From the NCBI GenBank assembly GCA_001920085.1, contig MNJC01000103.1, positions 1 through 19,637 of the forward strand: a DNA stretch of 19,637 nt, given 5' to 3'. The first letter of the stretch is position 1. Every line of letters begins with the position of its first letter. The DNA comes from Actinobacteria bacterium 13_1_20CM_4_69_9 (GTDB taxonomy: Bacteria; Actinomycetota; Thermoleophilia; Gaiellales; Gaiellaceae). A program made the translations under genes and the position numbers. Under the pieces are notes generated by a model. That model was not told the origin of the DNA and ran no database searches. It saw only the letters and a list, made by a program, of their open reading frames with translations. Shown piece after piece: positions 13,109 through 19,551 of the stretch.

Positions 13109-13710
13109 AGGTCGTCCTCAACGGCCGAAGCGGCAAGGTGGGGCGCGTGCTCTCGCCTGCGCTCGAGGCGGCGGGGCACGAGCTGGTCGAGCTCGACGCA
13201 GCCGAGACGATGGTCGATTTCACCGTTCCCGATGCGGTCGAGGGCAACGTTCGCGCCGCGCTCGAGCACGGCATTCCGTGCGTGATCGGGACGAGCGGCT
13301 TCGAGCAGCCGCCGATCGACGCGCTGGCGCGCGAGCACAGCATCGCGTGCTTCTACGGGCCGAACTTCGCGATCGGCGCCGTCTTGATGATGCGGTTCGC
13401 GCGCGAGGCGGCCGAGCATCTGCCGGACGCCGAGATCATCGAGATGCACGAGCAAGGGAAGAAAGACGCACCGTCGGGCACCGCGAAGGCGACGGCGGCG
13501 ATGATGGGAACCGACCCGCCGACGCACTCCGTCCGCCTGCCTGGCCTGGTCGCACACCAGGAGGTCGTGTTCGGCACGGAGGGCCAGATGCTGACGATTC
13601 GCCACGACACGTTCTCGCGCGAGGCCTTCGTGCCGGGGGTTCTGCTCGCCCTCGAGAAGCTGCCCACGCTGCCCGCCGGCCTGACCGTCGGGCTCGAGCA
13701 GCTGCTGTGA
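13105..13710 (+). CDS. dapB: 4-hydroxy-tetrahydrodipicolinate reductase, short form
   Basis: The second committed enzyme of lysine/meso-diaminopimelate synthesis, reducing the DapA product with NAD(P)H. 201 residues, against about 245-270 in most species: the nucleotide-fold half goes from the first helix almost directly to MVDFTVPDA, leaving out roughly 30-40 residues. The cofactor loop is NGRSGKVGR (6-14), followed by VIGTSGF, the substrate motif EMHEQGKKDAPSGTA (113-127) and the C-terminal VRLPGLVAHQEVVFG and LTIRHDTFSREAFVPGVLLAL. The second His of the usual HHxxK motif is Glu (E116); H115 and K119 are kept. It overlaps both neighbours by GTGA, so it is coupled to the M16 peptidase and the GNAT genes. 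Confidence 0.92.
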   Translation: MKVVLNGRSGKVGRVLSPALEAAGHELVELDAAETMVDFTVPDAVEGNVRAALEHGIPCVIGTSGFEQPPIDALAREHSIACFYGPNFAIGAVLMMRFAREAAEHLPDAEIIEMHEQGKKDAPSGTAKATAAMMGTDPPTHSVRLPGLVAHQEVVFGTEGQMLTIRHDTFSREAFVPGVLLALEKLPTLPAGLTVGLEQLL

Positions 13711-14159
13711 TCGAGATCTCGCGTGTGGCCGAGCAGGATCTCGCGGAGCTGCTGCCGCTCGTGCGCGGTTACTGCGACTTCTACGAGGTGACGCCGTCCG
13801 ACGACGAGCTGCTCGCGCTGTCGCGCGCACTGATCGCGGATCCGGAGCGCGACGGTGTCCAGCTCCTCGCGCGCGACGGGGCAGAGGCGCTCGGGTTCGC
13901 GACGATCTACTGGAGCTGGGCGACGACGATCGCGTCGCGCATCGGCGTGATGAACGATCTCTTCGTGGCGCCCGCTGCGCGCGGAACCGGCGCCGCCGAG
14001 CTGCTGATCCACGCGTGCGTCGACGAGTGCAGAAGCCACGGCGCCGCCGAGCTGACGTGGCAGACGGCGCCGGACAACGAGCGCGCCCAGCGCGTGTACG
14101 ACCGCGTGGGCGCGAAGCGCTCTCAGTGGGTCGACTACTCGTTGAGCGTGCGGCCGTAA
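13707..14159 (+). CDS. GNAT family N-acetyltransferase
   Basis: 150 residues from GTG 13707, in a GTGA overlap with dapB. The acetyl-CoA-binding region is DLFVAPAARGTGAAELLI, with RGTGAA matching the R/Q-x-x-G-x-G/A pyrophosphate loop. The C-terminal NERAQRVYDRVGAKRS fits the GNAT strand-helix end. It acylates an unknown small molecule or protein amine using acetyl-CoA. Coupling to dapB hints at an amino-acid-related or cell-wall-related acceptor, but this is context only. The 3' end overlaps the convergent GNAT gene by 25 bp. Confidence 0.87.
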   Translation: MIEISRVAEQDLAELLPLVRGYCDFYEVTPSDDELLALSRALIADPERDGVQLLARDGAEALGFATIYWSWATTIASRIGVMNDLFVAPAARGTGAAELLIHACVDECRSHGAAELTWQTAPDNERAQRVYDRVGAKRSQWVDYSLSVRP

Positions 14160-14566
14160 CGCCGGCCGGTCTGCTCGAGCCCGACCCGCTCGTAGAACGC
14201 ATGTGCGTCGTCGCGCCGTTCCGAGGTCGTCAGGAAGACGAGCTCGCAGCCGCGCAGGCGCGCTTCTGCCTCCATCGCCTCGACGAGCAGGCGTCCGATG
14301 CCACGTCCGCGGTGGGCTTCGTCCACGACGAGCGCCCCGAGCTTCGCCGCCGGGCGGTCGCGCTCGATGGCGGGGGACACCTGCAGGTGCACGAGGCCGA
14401 CGACGTGCCCATCGAGCTCGGCGACGGCGACGCGGTCGCCGACGACCTGCAGCCGGTCGAGGCGTCCCTCGACGGCCTCCGGCTCGGTCGGGTAGCCGAG
14501 CTGCGCGAGCAGGCGGGCGATCGCATCGGCGTCCTGCGGCCGGGCGTCCCGGATCGTCGGAGGCAT
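14135..14566 (-). CDS. GNAT family N-acetyltransferase
   Basis: 143 residues from ATG 14566. It has the classic GNAT layout: N-terminal IRDARPQDADAIARLLAQLGYP, the central strand GLVHLQVSPAIE, ALVVDEAHRGRGIGRLLVEAM with the acyl-CoA loop RGRGIG, and the end HAFYERVGLEQTGRRYGRTL. It resembles the short aminoglycoside- or peptide-acetylating type more than RimI, but the acceptor is unknown. It is only distantly similar to the plus-strand GNAT it faces tail to tail, so this is not a recent duplication. TAGTCT lies 6 nt before the ATG, consistent with a leaderless mRNA from a promoter shared with dapA. Confidence 0.9.
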   Translation of the reverse strand: MPPTIRDARPQDADAIARLLAQLGYPTEPEAVEGRLDRLQVVGDRVAVAELDGHVVGLVHLQVSPAIERDRPAAKLGALVVDEAHRGRGIGRLLVEAMEAEARLRGCELVFLTTSERRDDAHAFYERVGLEQTGRRYGRTLNE

Positions 14567-14571
14567 GGGGC

Positions 14572-14578
14572 TAGACTA
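14572..14578. promoter_or_regulatory. Symmetric bidirectional -10 element between GNAT and dapA
   Basis: The heptamer TAGACTA reads TAGACT on the plus strand (ending 8 nt before the dapA GTG 14586) and TAGTCT on the minus strand (ending 6 nt before the GNAT ATG 14566). One short sequence could serve as the -10 for both genes, with starts about 20 bp apart on opposite strands. No -35 consensus is seen on either side. Confidence 0.55.
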
Positions 14579-14585
14579 CGAGGCC

Positions 14586-15470
14586 GTGCTCGGTGAGGTC
14601 CTAACCGCGGTCGTCACGCCGTTCGGGCGCGACGGGGCGGTCGACTTCGAGCGCTTCCGCGAGCTCGCGCAGCACCTCGTCGAGAGTGGTTCCGATGGGC
14701 TCGTGGTCGCCGGCACCACCGGGGAGAGCCCCAACCTCACCGACGACGAGAGGCTCGAGCTCTTCCGCGTCGCCGTCGACGCCCTGCGCGGGCGCGGCAC
14801 CGTCGTCGCCGGAACCGGCACCTACTCCACCGCTCACTCCGTCCACCTGACGCGTGAAGCGCACGAGCTCGGCGTAGATGGGTTCCTCGTCGTCACCCCG
14901 TACTACAACAAGCCGCCCGCGCGCGGGATCGTCGCGCACTTCCGCGCGATTGCCGACGTCACCGACCGTCCGATCGTCGCGTACAACATCCCCGGTCGCG
15001 TCGTGATCAACATCGAGCCGGAGACGATCGTCGAGCTCGCCGAGATCCCGACCGTCCGGGCCGTCAAACAGGCGTATGACGACCTCGCTCAGGCGCGGCG
15101 CATCGTCGCCGAGACCGACCTCGACCTCTATGCGGGGGACGACAACCTCGTGTTCCCGTTCCTCGAGCTGGGCGCCGTCGGGGGCGTCTGTGTGCACACG
15201 CACGTCGTCGGCCCGCGTGTCAAGGCGATGATCGGCGCCTTCCGCGAGGGCGACGCCGACACGGCGCGACAGATCGACCAGGAGCTCGAACCGGTCTACG
15301 AGCTGTTGAAGGTGCAGACCAATCCGATCGCGATCAAGGCTGCGCTCAATCTTCTCGGTCATGACGTCGGCGGCCTTCGACTACCGCTCGTCGAAGCGGA
15401 CGAGGGCGAAATCGCTCGGATCCGCGACTGTCTCGAGCGGCTCGGCTTGCTGACTCCCGCCGCCGTCTAG
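14586..15470 (+). CDS. dapA: 4-hydroxy-tetrahydrodipicolinate synthase
   Basis: Condenses pyruvate with aspartate semialdehyde in the first committed step of lysine/diaminopimelate synthesis; (beta/alpha)8 barrel. 294 residues, near the family norm. With GTG 14586 as residue 1 the catalytic residues fall on the E. coli numbers: T44-T45 in GTTGES, Y107 in TPYYNKP, Y133 in YNIPGR, and the Schiff-base Lys K161 in AVKQAYDD. This supports GTG 14586 over the ATG 21 bp upstream, which would also overlie the -10 element. No Shine-Dalgarno is present. The last 90 bp overlap the convergent HD-domain gene, although the DapA C-terminus looks normal. Confidence 0.96.
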   Translation: MLGEVLTAVVTPFGRDGAVDFERFRELAQHLVESGSDGLVVAGTTGESPNLTDDERLELFRVAVDALRGRGTVVAGTGTYSTAHSVHLTREAHELGVDGFLVVTPYYNKPPARGIVAHFRAIADVTDRPIVAYNIPGRVVINIEPETIVELAEIPTVRAVKQAYDDLAQARRIVAETDLDLYAGDDNLVFPFLELGAVGGVCVHTHVVGPRVKAMIGAFREGDADTARQIDQELEPVYELLKVQTNPIAIKAALNLLGHDVGGLRLPLVEADEGEIARIRDCLERLGLLTPAAV

Positions 15471-17243
15471 CTCCGGCCTCGCGGCGAGCGCGAGACCGAG
15501 GTCGTCGAGCGACTCGAGCAGCGCCAGCTCGACATGGCGCGGCGGCAGCTTCGGTGCGACGAAGGCGAGGAAGCCCACGAGCGCGCTGTTGTCGCGGCGG
15601 AGTGGGAGCGCCACAGCGACGCCGTCGACACCGAGCTCGGCGCCGGGAGCGATGATCGCGTCCCGCCCGGACTCGGCTTCGCGGACGAGCCAGCTCGTCA
15701 GCGCCGAGGGCGCGGGCCCGTCCTGACCGGTCTCGGCGTCGACCGATCCTCCGAGCCCGTCGTCGTCCCACTTGACCAAACCGGCCCATGTCTGGTGCCA
15801 GGCAGGCGACATGGCCCCAACGACCCGGTGGAAGACCGCGGAGTGCTCGTCGTGCGAGCCGAGAGCCTGCTGCAGTGCCGCAACGGCTCGTCCGGCACGG
15901 ACCTGGACGACCGCGCGGAGGCCGAGGCCGGCGAGCGCCAACACGCCTCCGGTCGCCGTCAGCCATGTCTGGCCGAAGCCGAGCCCGGCCAGCGCGAGCA
16001 CGACGCCGCCTAGCGCCAGCAGCTCCGGCCGCTCCTTGAGCTCGCCGACGCCGACGAGGCGTAGGCGGTACGGCGCCGACGCGCGCCGCATCTCCTGCAG
16101 CTCGTCCGGCGTCAGGACCGCGGCCGGGTCGATGCCGCGCTGGACGGCGACGAACGCCTTCGCCACCGCCGGATGGAACTGCGTGCCGGCGTTGTTCTCG
16201 ATCTCCATCAACGCGGCTTCGTGCGACAGGCCTTTGCGGTAGGGGCGGTCGGTGGTCATCGCGTCGAAGCTGTCGGCGACGATCAGGAAGTGCGACGCGA
16301 GGGGGAGGTCGTCGCCGCCGACCCCGTAGTAGCCGTGTCCGTCGGCCCGCTCGTGATGTAGCTCGACCGCGTGAGCCTGCGGCGCGACGAACTCGAAGCG
16401 CTGCAACAGCCGCGCCGACAGCCGAGGGTGGCGGCGCATCGCCGCCCATTCCGCGCCGTCGAGGCCGCTGCGCTTGCGCAGGACCGACGCGTCCACCGAG
16501 ACCTTGCCGAGATCGTGCAACCGGCCCGCCCAACGCAGGCGGTCGATGTCGGAAAACGGCAAACGCAGCGCGCGCGCGAGCGAATCCACGTAGCCGGCGA
16601 CACGCACCGAGTGGCGGTACGTCGACGGGTCGCGCTCGTCGACGATGTTGGCGAACGTCTCCAGCGCGCGCAGCGTCTCGCGCTGCAGGCCGCGTAGCCG
16701 TACCTGGGACTGGTGGAGGGCGATCGCGAGCGGCACGAGCACGACGACGTTCCACGGATGGTCGATCGCCAGCAGTGCGATCGCGCCGCCGAGCGCTGCC
16801 TCGCCGGCGCTCGGGACGAGGCGTGGGTCGAAGTTCTCGCGCGCGCACACGACGTCGAGCAGCAGGGCGCGCACGGTCAGATATGCGACTGCGAGGGCCA
16901 CGAGCGGGACCAGGTCGTCGAGCAATTGCAGGGTGCCCACGTCGCCGCCGGCGAGCCGGAAGAAGAGCCCTGCGACGCAGGCGGCGCCGCTGTAAGCGAG
17001 CGCGTCGAACCAGACCTTGCGCGGGCTGACTCCGTGGAAGAGGCCGGCGGCGACCGTCCCGACGGCGGCGGCGAGCGCGGCCCACCACGGGCCGAGCATG
17101 ATCACCGCGGCGATCTGGACGGCGCACGCGAGCCGGAAACGGTCCGTGTGGATCGGTCCGCGCAGCCGCTCGCGATCGGAGTCTTCGAAGAGCCCCACGA
17201 GGATCGCAGCAGCCAGGAGCAAAGCCAGGGTCGTATGGCCCAC
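15381..17243 (-). CDS. Membrane HD-GYP-like phosphohydrolase with C-terminal GAF-like region
   Basis: 620 residues from GTG 17243. Layout: about five or six N-terminal membrane helices (1-180); an HD-GYP-type domain (about 190-370) with H211, HDLGK (243-247), HHERADGHGYYG (296-307) and DSFDAMTTDRPYRKGLS (324-340); two more hydrophobic segments (about 408-422 and 431-445); then a soluble region (about 455-590) that looks like a GAF sensor fold. HD-GYP enzymes hydrolyse cyclic di-GMP, or sometimes other cyclic dinucleotides. The metal-binding His and Asp residues are kept, but GYP reads GYY, so specificity is open. A GAF region after the catalytic domain and separated from it by membrane helices is unusual. 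The C-terminal tail overlaps dapA by 90 bp. Confidence 0.85.
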   Translation of the reverse strand: MGHTTLALLLAAAILVGLFEDSDRERLRGPIHTDRFRLACAVQIAAVIMLGPWWAALAAAVGTVAAGLFHGVSPRKVWFDALAYSGAACVAGLFFRLAGGDVGTLQLLDDLVPLVALAVAYLTVRALLLDVVCARENFDPRLVPSAGEAALGGAIALLAIDHPWNVVVLVPLAIALHQSQVRLRGLQRETLRALETFANIVDERDPSTYRHSVRVAGYVDSLARALRLPFSDIDRLRWAGRLHDLGKVSVDASVLRKRSGLDGAEWAAMRRHPRLSARLLQRFEFVAPQAHAVELHHERADGHGYYGVGGDDLPLASHFLIVADSFDAMTTDRPYRKGLSHEAALMEIENNAGTQFHPAVAKAFVAVQRGIDPAAVLTPDELQEMRRASAPYRLRLVGVGELKERPELLALGGVVLALAGLGFGQTWLTATGGVLALAGLGLRAVVQVRAGRAVAALQQALGSHDEHSAVFHRVVGAMSPAWHQTWAGLVKWDDDGLGGSVDAETGQDGPAPSALTSWLVREAESGRDAIIAPGAELGVDGVAVALPLRRDNSALVGFLAFVAPKLPPRHVELALLESLDDLGLALAARPELDGGGSQQAEPLETVADPSDFALVRFDER

Positions 17244-17282
17244 ATCTGGTCTATCGGCCGTATCGCCTCACCCGCTTAGGTC

Positions 17283-17318
17283 GAGTCGATCGGACTCTCA
17301 GCGGCGCGGCGGAGTCCG
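17283..17318. promoter_or_regulatory. Triple GAGTC-type inverted repeats upstream of the RNase J gene
   Basis: Three half-sites alternate in orientation: GAGTC (17283-17287), GACTC (17293-17297) and GAGTC (17312-17316). The second and third extend to a 7-bp inverted repeat, CGGACTC/GAGTCCG, with a 14-bp spacer. They cover the place where a -35 would be for the -10 at 17324. They could be an operator or an mRNA hairpin for the other strand; chance is possible in GC-rich DNA. Confidence 0.35.
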
Positions 17319-17323
17319 CGCCT

Positions 17324-17329
17324 TAGACT
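17324..17329 (+). promoter_or_regulatory. Candidate -10 element (TAGACT) for the RNase J gene
   Basis: TAGACT, the same hexamer as at dapA, ends 8 nt before ATG 17338, with no Shine-Dalgarno. It lies in the 94-bp gap between the divergent HD-domain gene and the RNase J gene and supports ATG 17338 as the start. Confidence 0.55.
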
Positions 17330-17337
17330 GGACCGTG

Positions 17338-18996
17338 ATGGCTGAAACCTGCAGGATCGTCGCGCTCGGGGGCCTCGGCGAGGTCGGCAAGAACATGACG
17401 GTCTACGAGTGCGGCGGCGACATCGTCGTCGTGGACGCCGGCCTGGCGTTCCCGCGGGACGAGCACCTCGGCGTCGATCTCGTCCTGCCCGACTTCTCCT
17501 ACCTCCGTGACCGCGCCAGCGCGATCCGCGCCGTCATCCTCACGCACGGCCATGAGGACCACGTCGGGGCGCTGCCCTATCTGATGCGAGAGGTGAGCAT
17601 CCCCGAGGTCTGGGCGACACGCCTGACGCTCGGGCTGGTCAAGTCGAAGCTGGACGAGCACGGCCTGCTGCGCGCAGCCGAGCTCCGCGAGGTGCACCCC
17701 GACGATCCGCCGCGCGAGCTGGGGTCGTTCCGGATCGAGCTCGTGCGCATGGCCCACTCGATTCCCGACTCGGCCGCGATCGTGCTGGAGACGCCCGCCG
17801 GGCGCATCGTCCATACAGGCGACTACAAGCTCGACCACACGCCCGTCGACGGGCTGAAGACGGACGTCGGCAGGCTCGCCGACCTCGGCAACCGGGGGGT
17901 CGACCTGCTGCTCGGCGACTCCACGAACGCGGAGCGCCCCGGGTTCACGCCTTCCGAACGGATCGTCGGCGAGGCGTTCCGGCAGATCTTCCCGCTGCGG
18001 GAGGGGCGCATCCTCGTCTCGTCGTTCGCCTCGAACGTGCACCGCATGCAGCAGGCGGTCGACGTCGCGGTCGGCCTCGGGCGCCAGGTTTGCATCGTGG
18101 GGCGCTCGATGCGGAAGAACGCGAACATCGCGCGCAACCTCGGCTACATGGACGTGCCGGACGGCGTGCTGATCCGGCCGCAGGACCTCGAGGAGCTGCC
18201 ACCGAACGAGCAGTTGATCCTGTGCACGGGCAGCCAGGGAGAGCCGCTGTCGGCGTTGACGCGCATCGCGTACCACGACCATCCGGCGCTGCATGTCGAG
18301 CGCGGCGACACCGTGATCATCTCGGCGAAGCCGGTGCCCGGGAACGAGCTGCGTGTGCACGACACGATCAACCAGCTGGCGAAAGCCGGAGCCGAAGTGC
18401 TGCACCAGGAGATTGCACCGGTACACGTCTCCGGCCACGCCTGCTCGGAGGAGCTGCGCACGCTGCTCTCCCTGCTGCGCCCGCGCGCCGTGATGCCGGT
18501 GCACGGCGAGTACCGGATGCAGGCCGCGCACGCGCAGCTCGCGCGCGACGCGGGCGTGCCGGCGTCGAACATCGTCCTCGCGGAGAACGGCACGGTCGTC
18601 GAGCTGTCGCGCGACGGCGCCCGCGTCGTCGACGAGGTCGAGACGGGCGTCGCCTTCGTGGACGGGCTCGGCGTCGGCGACGTGCAGGACGTCGCGCTGC
18701 GCGACCGCCGCAGGCTGTCCGAGGACGGGGTCCTGATCATCGTCGCGACGCTCGCATCGTCGAATGGCGGCTCCGCGGGCCCGCCCGAGCTGATCGCGCG
18801 CGGATTCGGCGACGGCTCCGGTCCGCTACTTGACGAATTGCGTGATGAGGCCGACCGTGTGTTGCAGCAATGCCTCCGCGACGAGATCAGCGAGATCAAG
18901 CTCCTGCAGGAGCACCTGCACGACGAGGTCGGGCAGCTCGTGTATGACCGAACCCATCGCCGGCCGATGATCCTTCCGGTAGTAGTGGAGGTCTGA
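17338..18996 (+). CDS. rnj: Ribonuclease J (metallo-beta-lactamase/beta-CASP)
   Basis: 552 residues. RNase J combines endonuclease and 5'-to-3' exonuclease activity in mRNA decay and rRNA maturation. Metallo-beta-lactamase motifs are HGHEDH (70-75), HSIPDS, HTGDYK and GDSTN; beta-CASP motifs include SSFASNVHRMQ, GRSM and HVSGHA; MPVHGEYRM precedes the C-terminal domain. The family start RIVALGGLGEVGKNM fixes ATG 17338; the open frame runs upstream but that part lacks similarity. Position after dapA matches other actinobacteria and, loosely, Bacillus. Together with pnp it gives this region two of the major RNA-decay exonucleases. The stop overlaps the next ATG as TGATG. Confidence 0.96.
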   Translation: MAETCRIVALGGLGEVGKNMTVYECGGDIVVVDAGLAFPRDEHLGVDLVLPDFSYLRDRASAIRAVILTHGHEDHVGALPYLMREVSIPEVWATRLTLGLVKSKLDEHGLLRAAELREVHPDDPPRELGSFRIELVRMAHSIPDSAAIVLETPAGRIVHTGDYKLDHTPVDGLKTDVGRLADLGNRGVDLLLGDSTNAERPGFTPSERIVGEAFRQIFPLREGRILVSSFASNVHRMQQAVDVAVGLGRQVCIVGRSMRKNANIARNLGYMDVPDGVLIRPQDLEELPPNEQLILCTGSQGEPLSALTRIAYHDHPALHVERGDTVIISAKPVPGNELRVHDTINQLAKAGAEVLHQEIAPVHVSGHACSEELRTLLSLLRPRAVMPVHGEYRMQAAHAQLARDAGVPASNIVLAENGTVVELSRDGARVVDEVETGVAFVDGLGVGDVQDVALRDRRRLSEDGVLIIVATLASSNGGSAGPPELIARGFGDGSGPLLDELRDEADRVLQQCLRDEISEIKLLQEHLHDEVGQLVYDRTHRRPMILPVVVEV

Positions 18997-19550
18997 TGAG
19001 CACTCTGCGCGCCAGAGAGCCCGGCTGGGCCGACGTCCTCGAGGACCACGCCTCCGAATGGACGACCGCACGCCGGCTCGTCGGCCAGCTGGGGGCGTGC
19101 GAGGCGGCCGCGCTCGCCTTCTGCCGCCTGCTCGAGCGCTGGGCGCGCGGCGACGCATACCCGTCGACGGCCGGCGGCCGTGAAGCCGCCCTGCGTCATG
19201 CCGCCGATCGCGCCGAGACGGCGCTGGCGGGTCTCGACCGCCCGCTCGATCGCTACCTGCTCGAGCTCGAGTCCGACCGTGCCGAGGGGCGCTCGTGGTA
19301 CGGCGGCCCGGGCGCGGGCGAGCTGCTGGAGTGGGAGCCGATCCTGAAGCGGGCAGGCGTCAGCGCGTGCCCGACACGAGTCGCGCAGGCCTACCTCGAG
19401 CTCGCCGTGCTCGTCCGGGCGCTCCAGGGGCTCGCGGACATGGCACGGATCGAGGCGGCGCCCGACCGCTCGTCGCTCTGGGCGGGCCTGTTCGACCTGC
19501 GCGAGAACCTCGAGCGGGCCGCAATCGATCTGCGCGCGCTCGCTGCGTAG
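18996..19550 (+). CDS. Hypothetical helical protein coupled to RNase J
   Basis: 184 residues; family not recognised. ATG 18996 overlaps the RNase J stop by 1 nt and has GGAGG at 18987-18991, so it is very likely co-translated. The protein is predicted to be mostly alpha-helical and soluble, with acidic and basic surfaces and Ala/Leu-rich heptad-like stretches (about 20-50, 62-98, 126-152, 165-182). A distinctive central WYGGPGAGELLEWEPIL has two tryptophans. No enzyme motif, signal peptide or membrane segment is seen. The position suggests a role linked to RNase J or to the downstream gene, but no function can be assigned. Confidence 0.8.
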   Translation: MSTLRAREPGWADVLEDHASEWTTARRLVGQLGACEAAALAFCRLLERWARGDAYPSTAGGREAALRHAADRAETALAGLDRPLDRYLLELESDRAEGRSWYGGPGAGELLEWEPILKRAGVSACPTRVAQAYLELAVLVRALQGLADMARIEAAPDRSSLWAGLFDLRENLERAAIDLRALAA

Positions 19551-19551
19551 C

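Noticed and set aside
13707..14566. Recent duplication producing the two tail-to-tail GNAT genes
   Set aside because: They share only the general acetyl-CoA loop and the YxRVG end; the rest differs, so an old or independent origin is more likely.
17017..17337. N-terminal extension of RNase J from 17017
   Set aside because: The extension is Arg/Ser-rich, overlaps the divergent HD-domain gene, has no family similarity, and would overlie the TAGACT element and inverted repeats.
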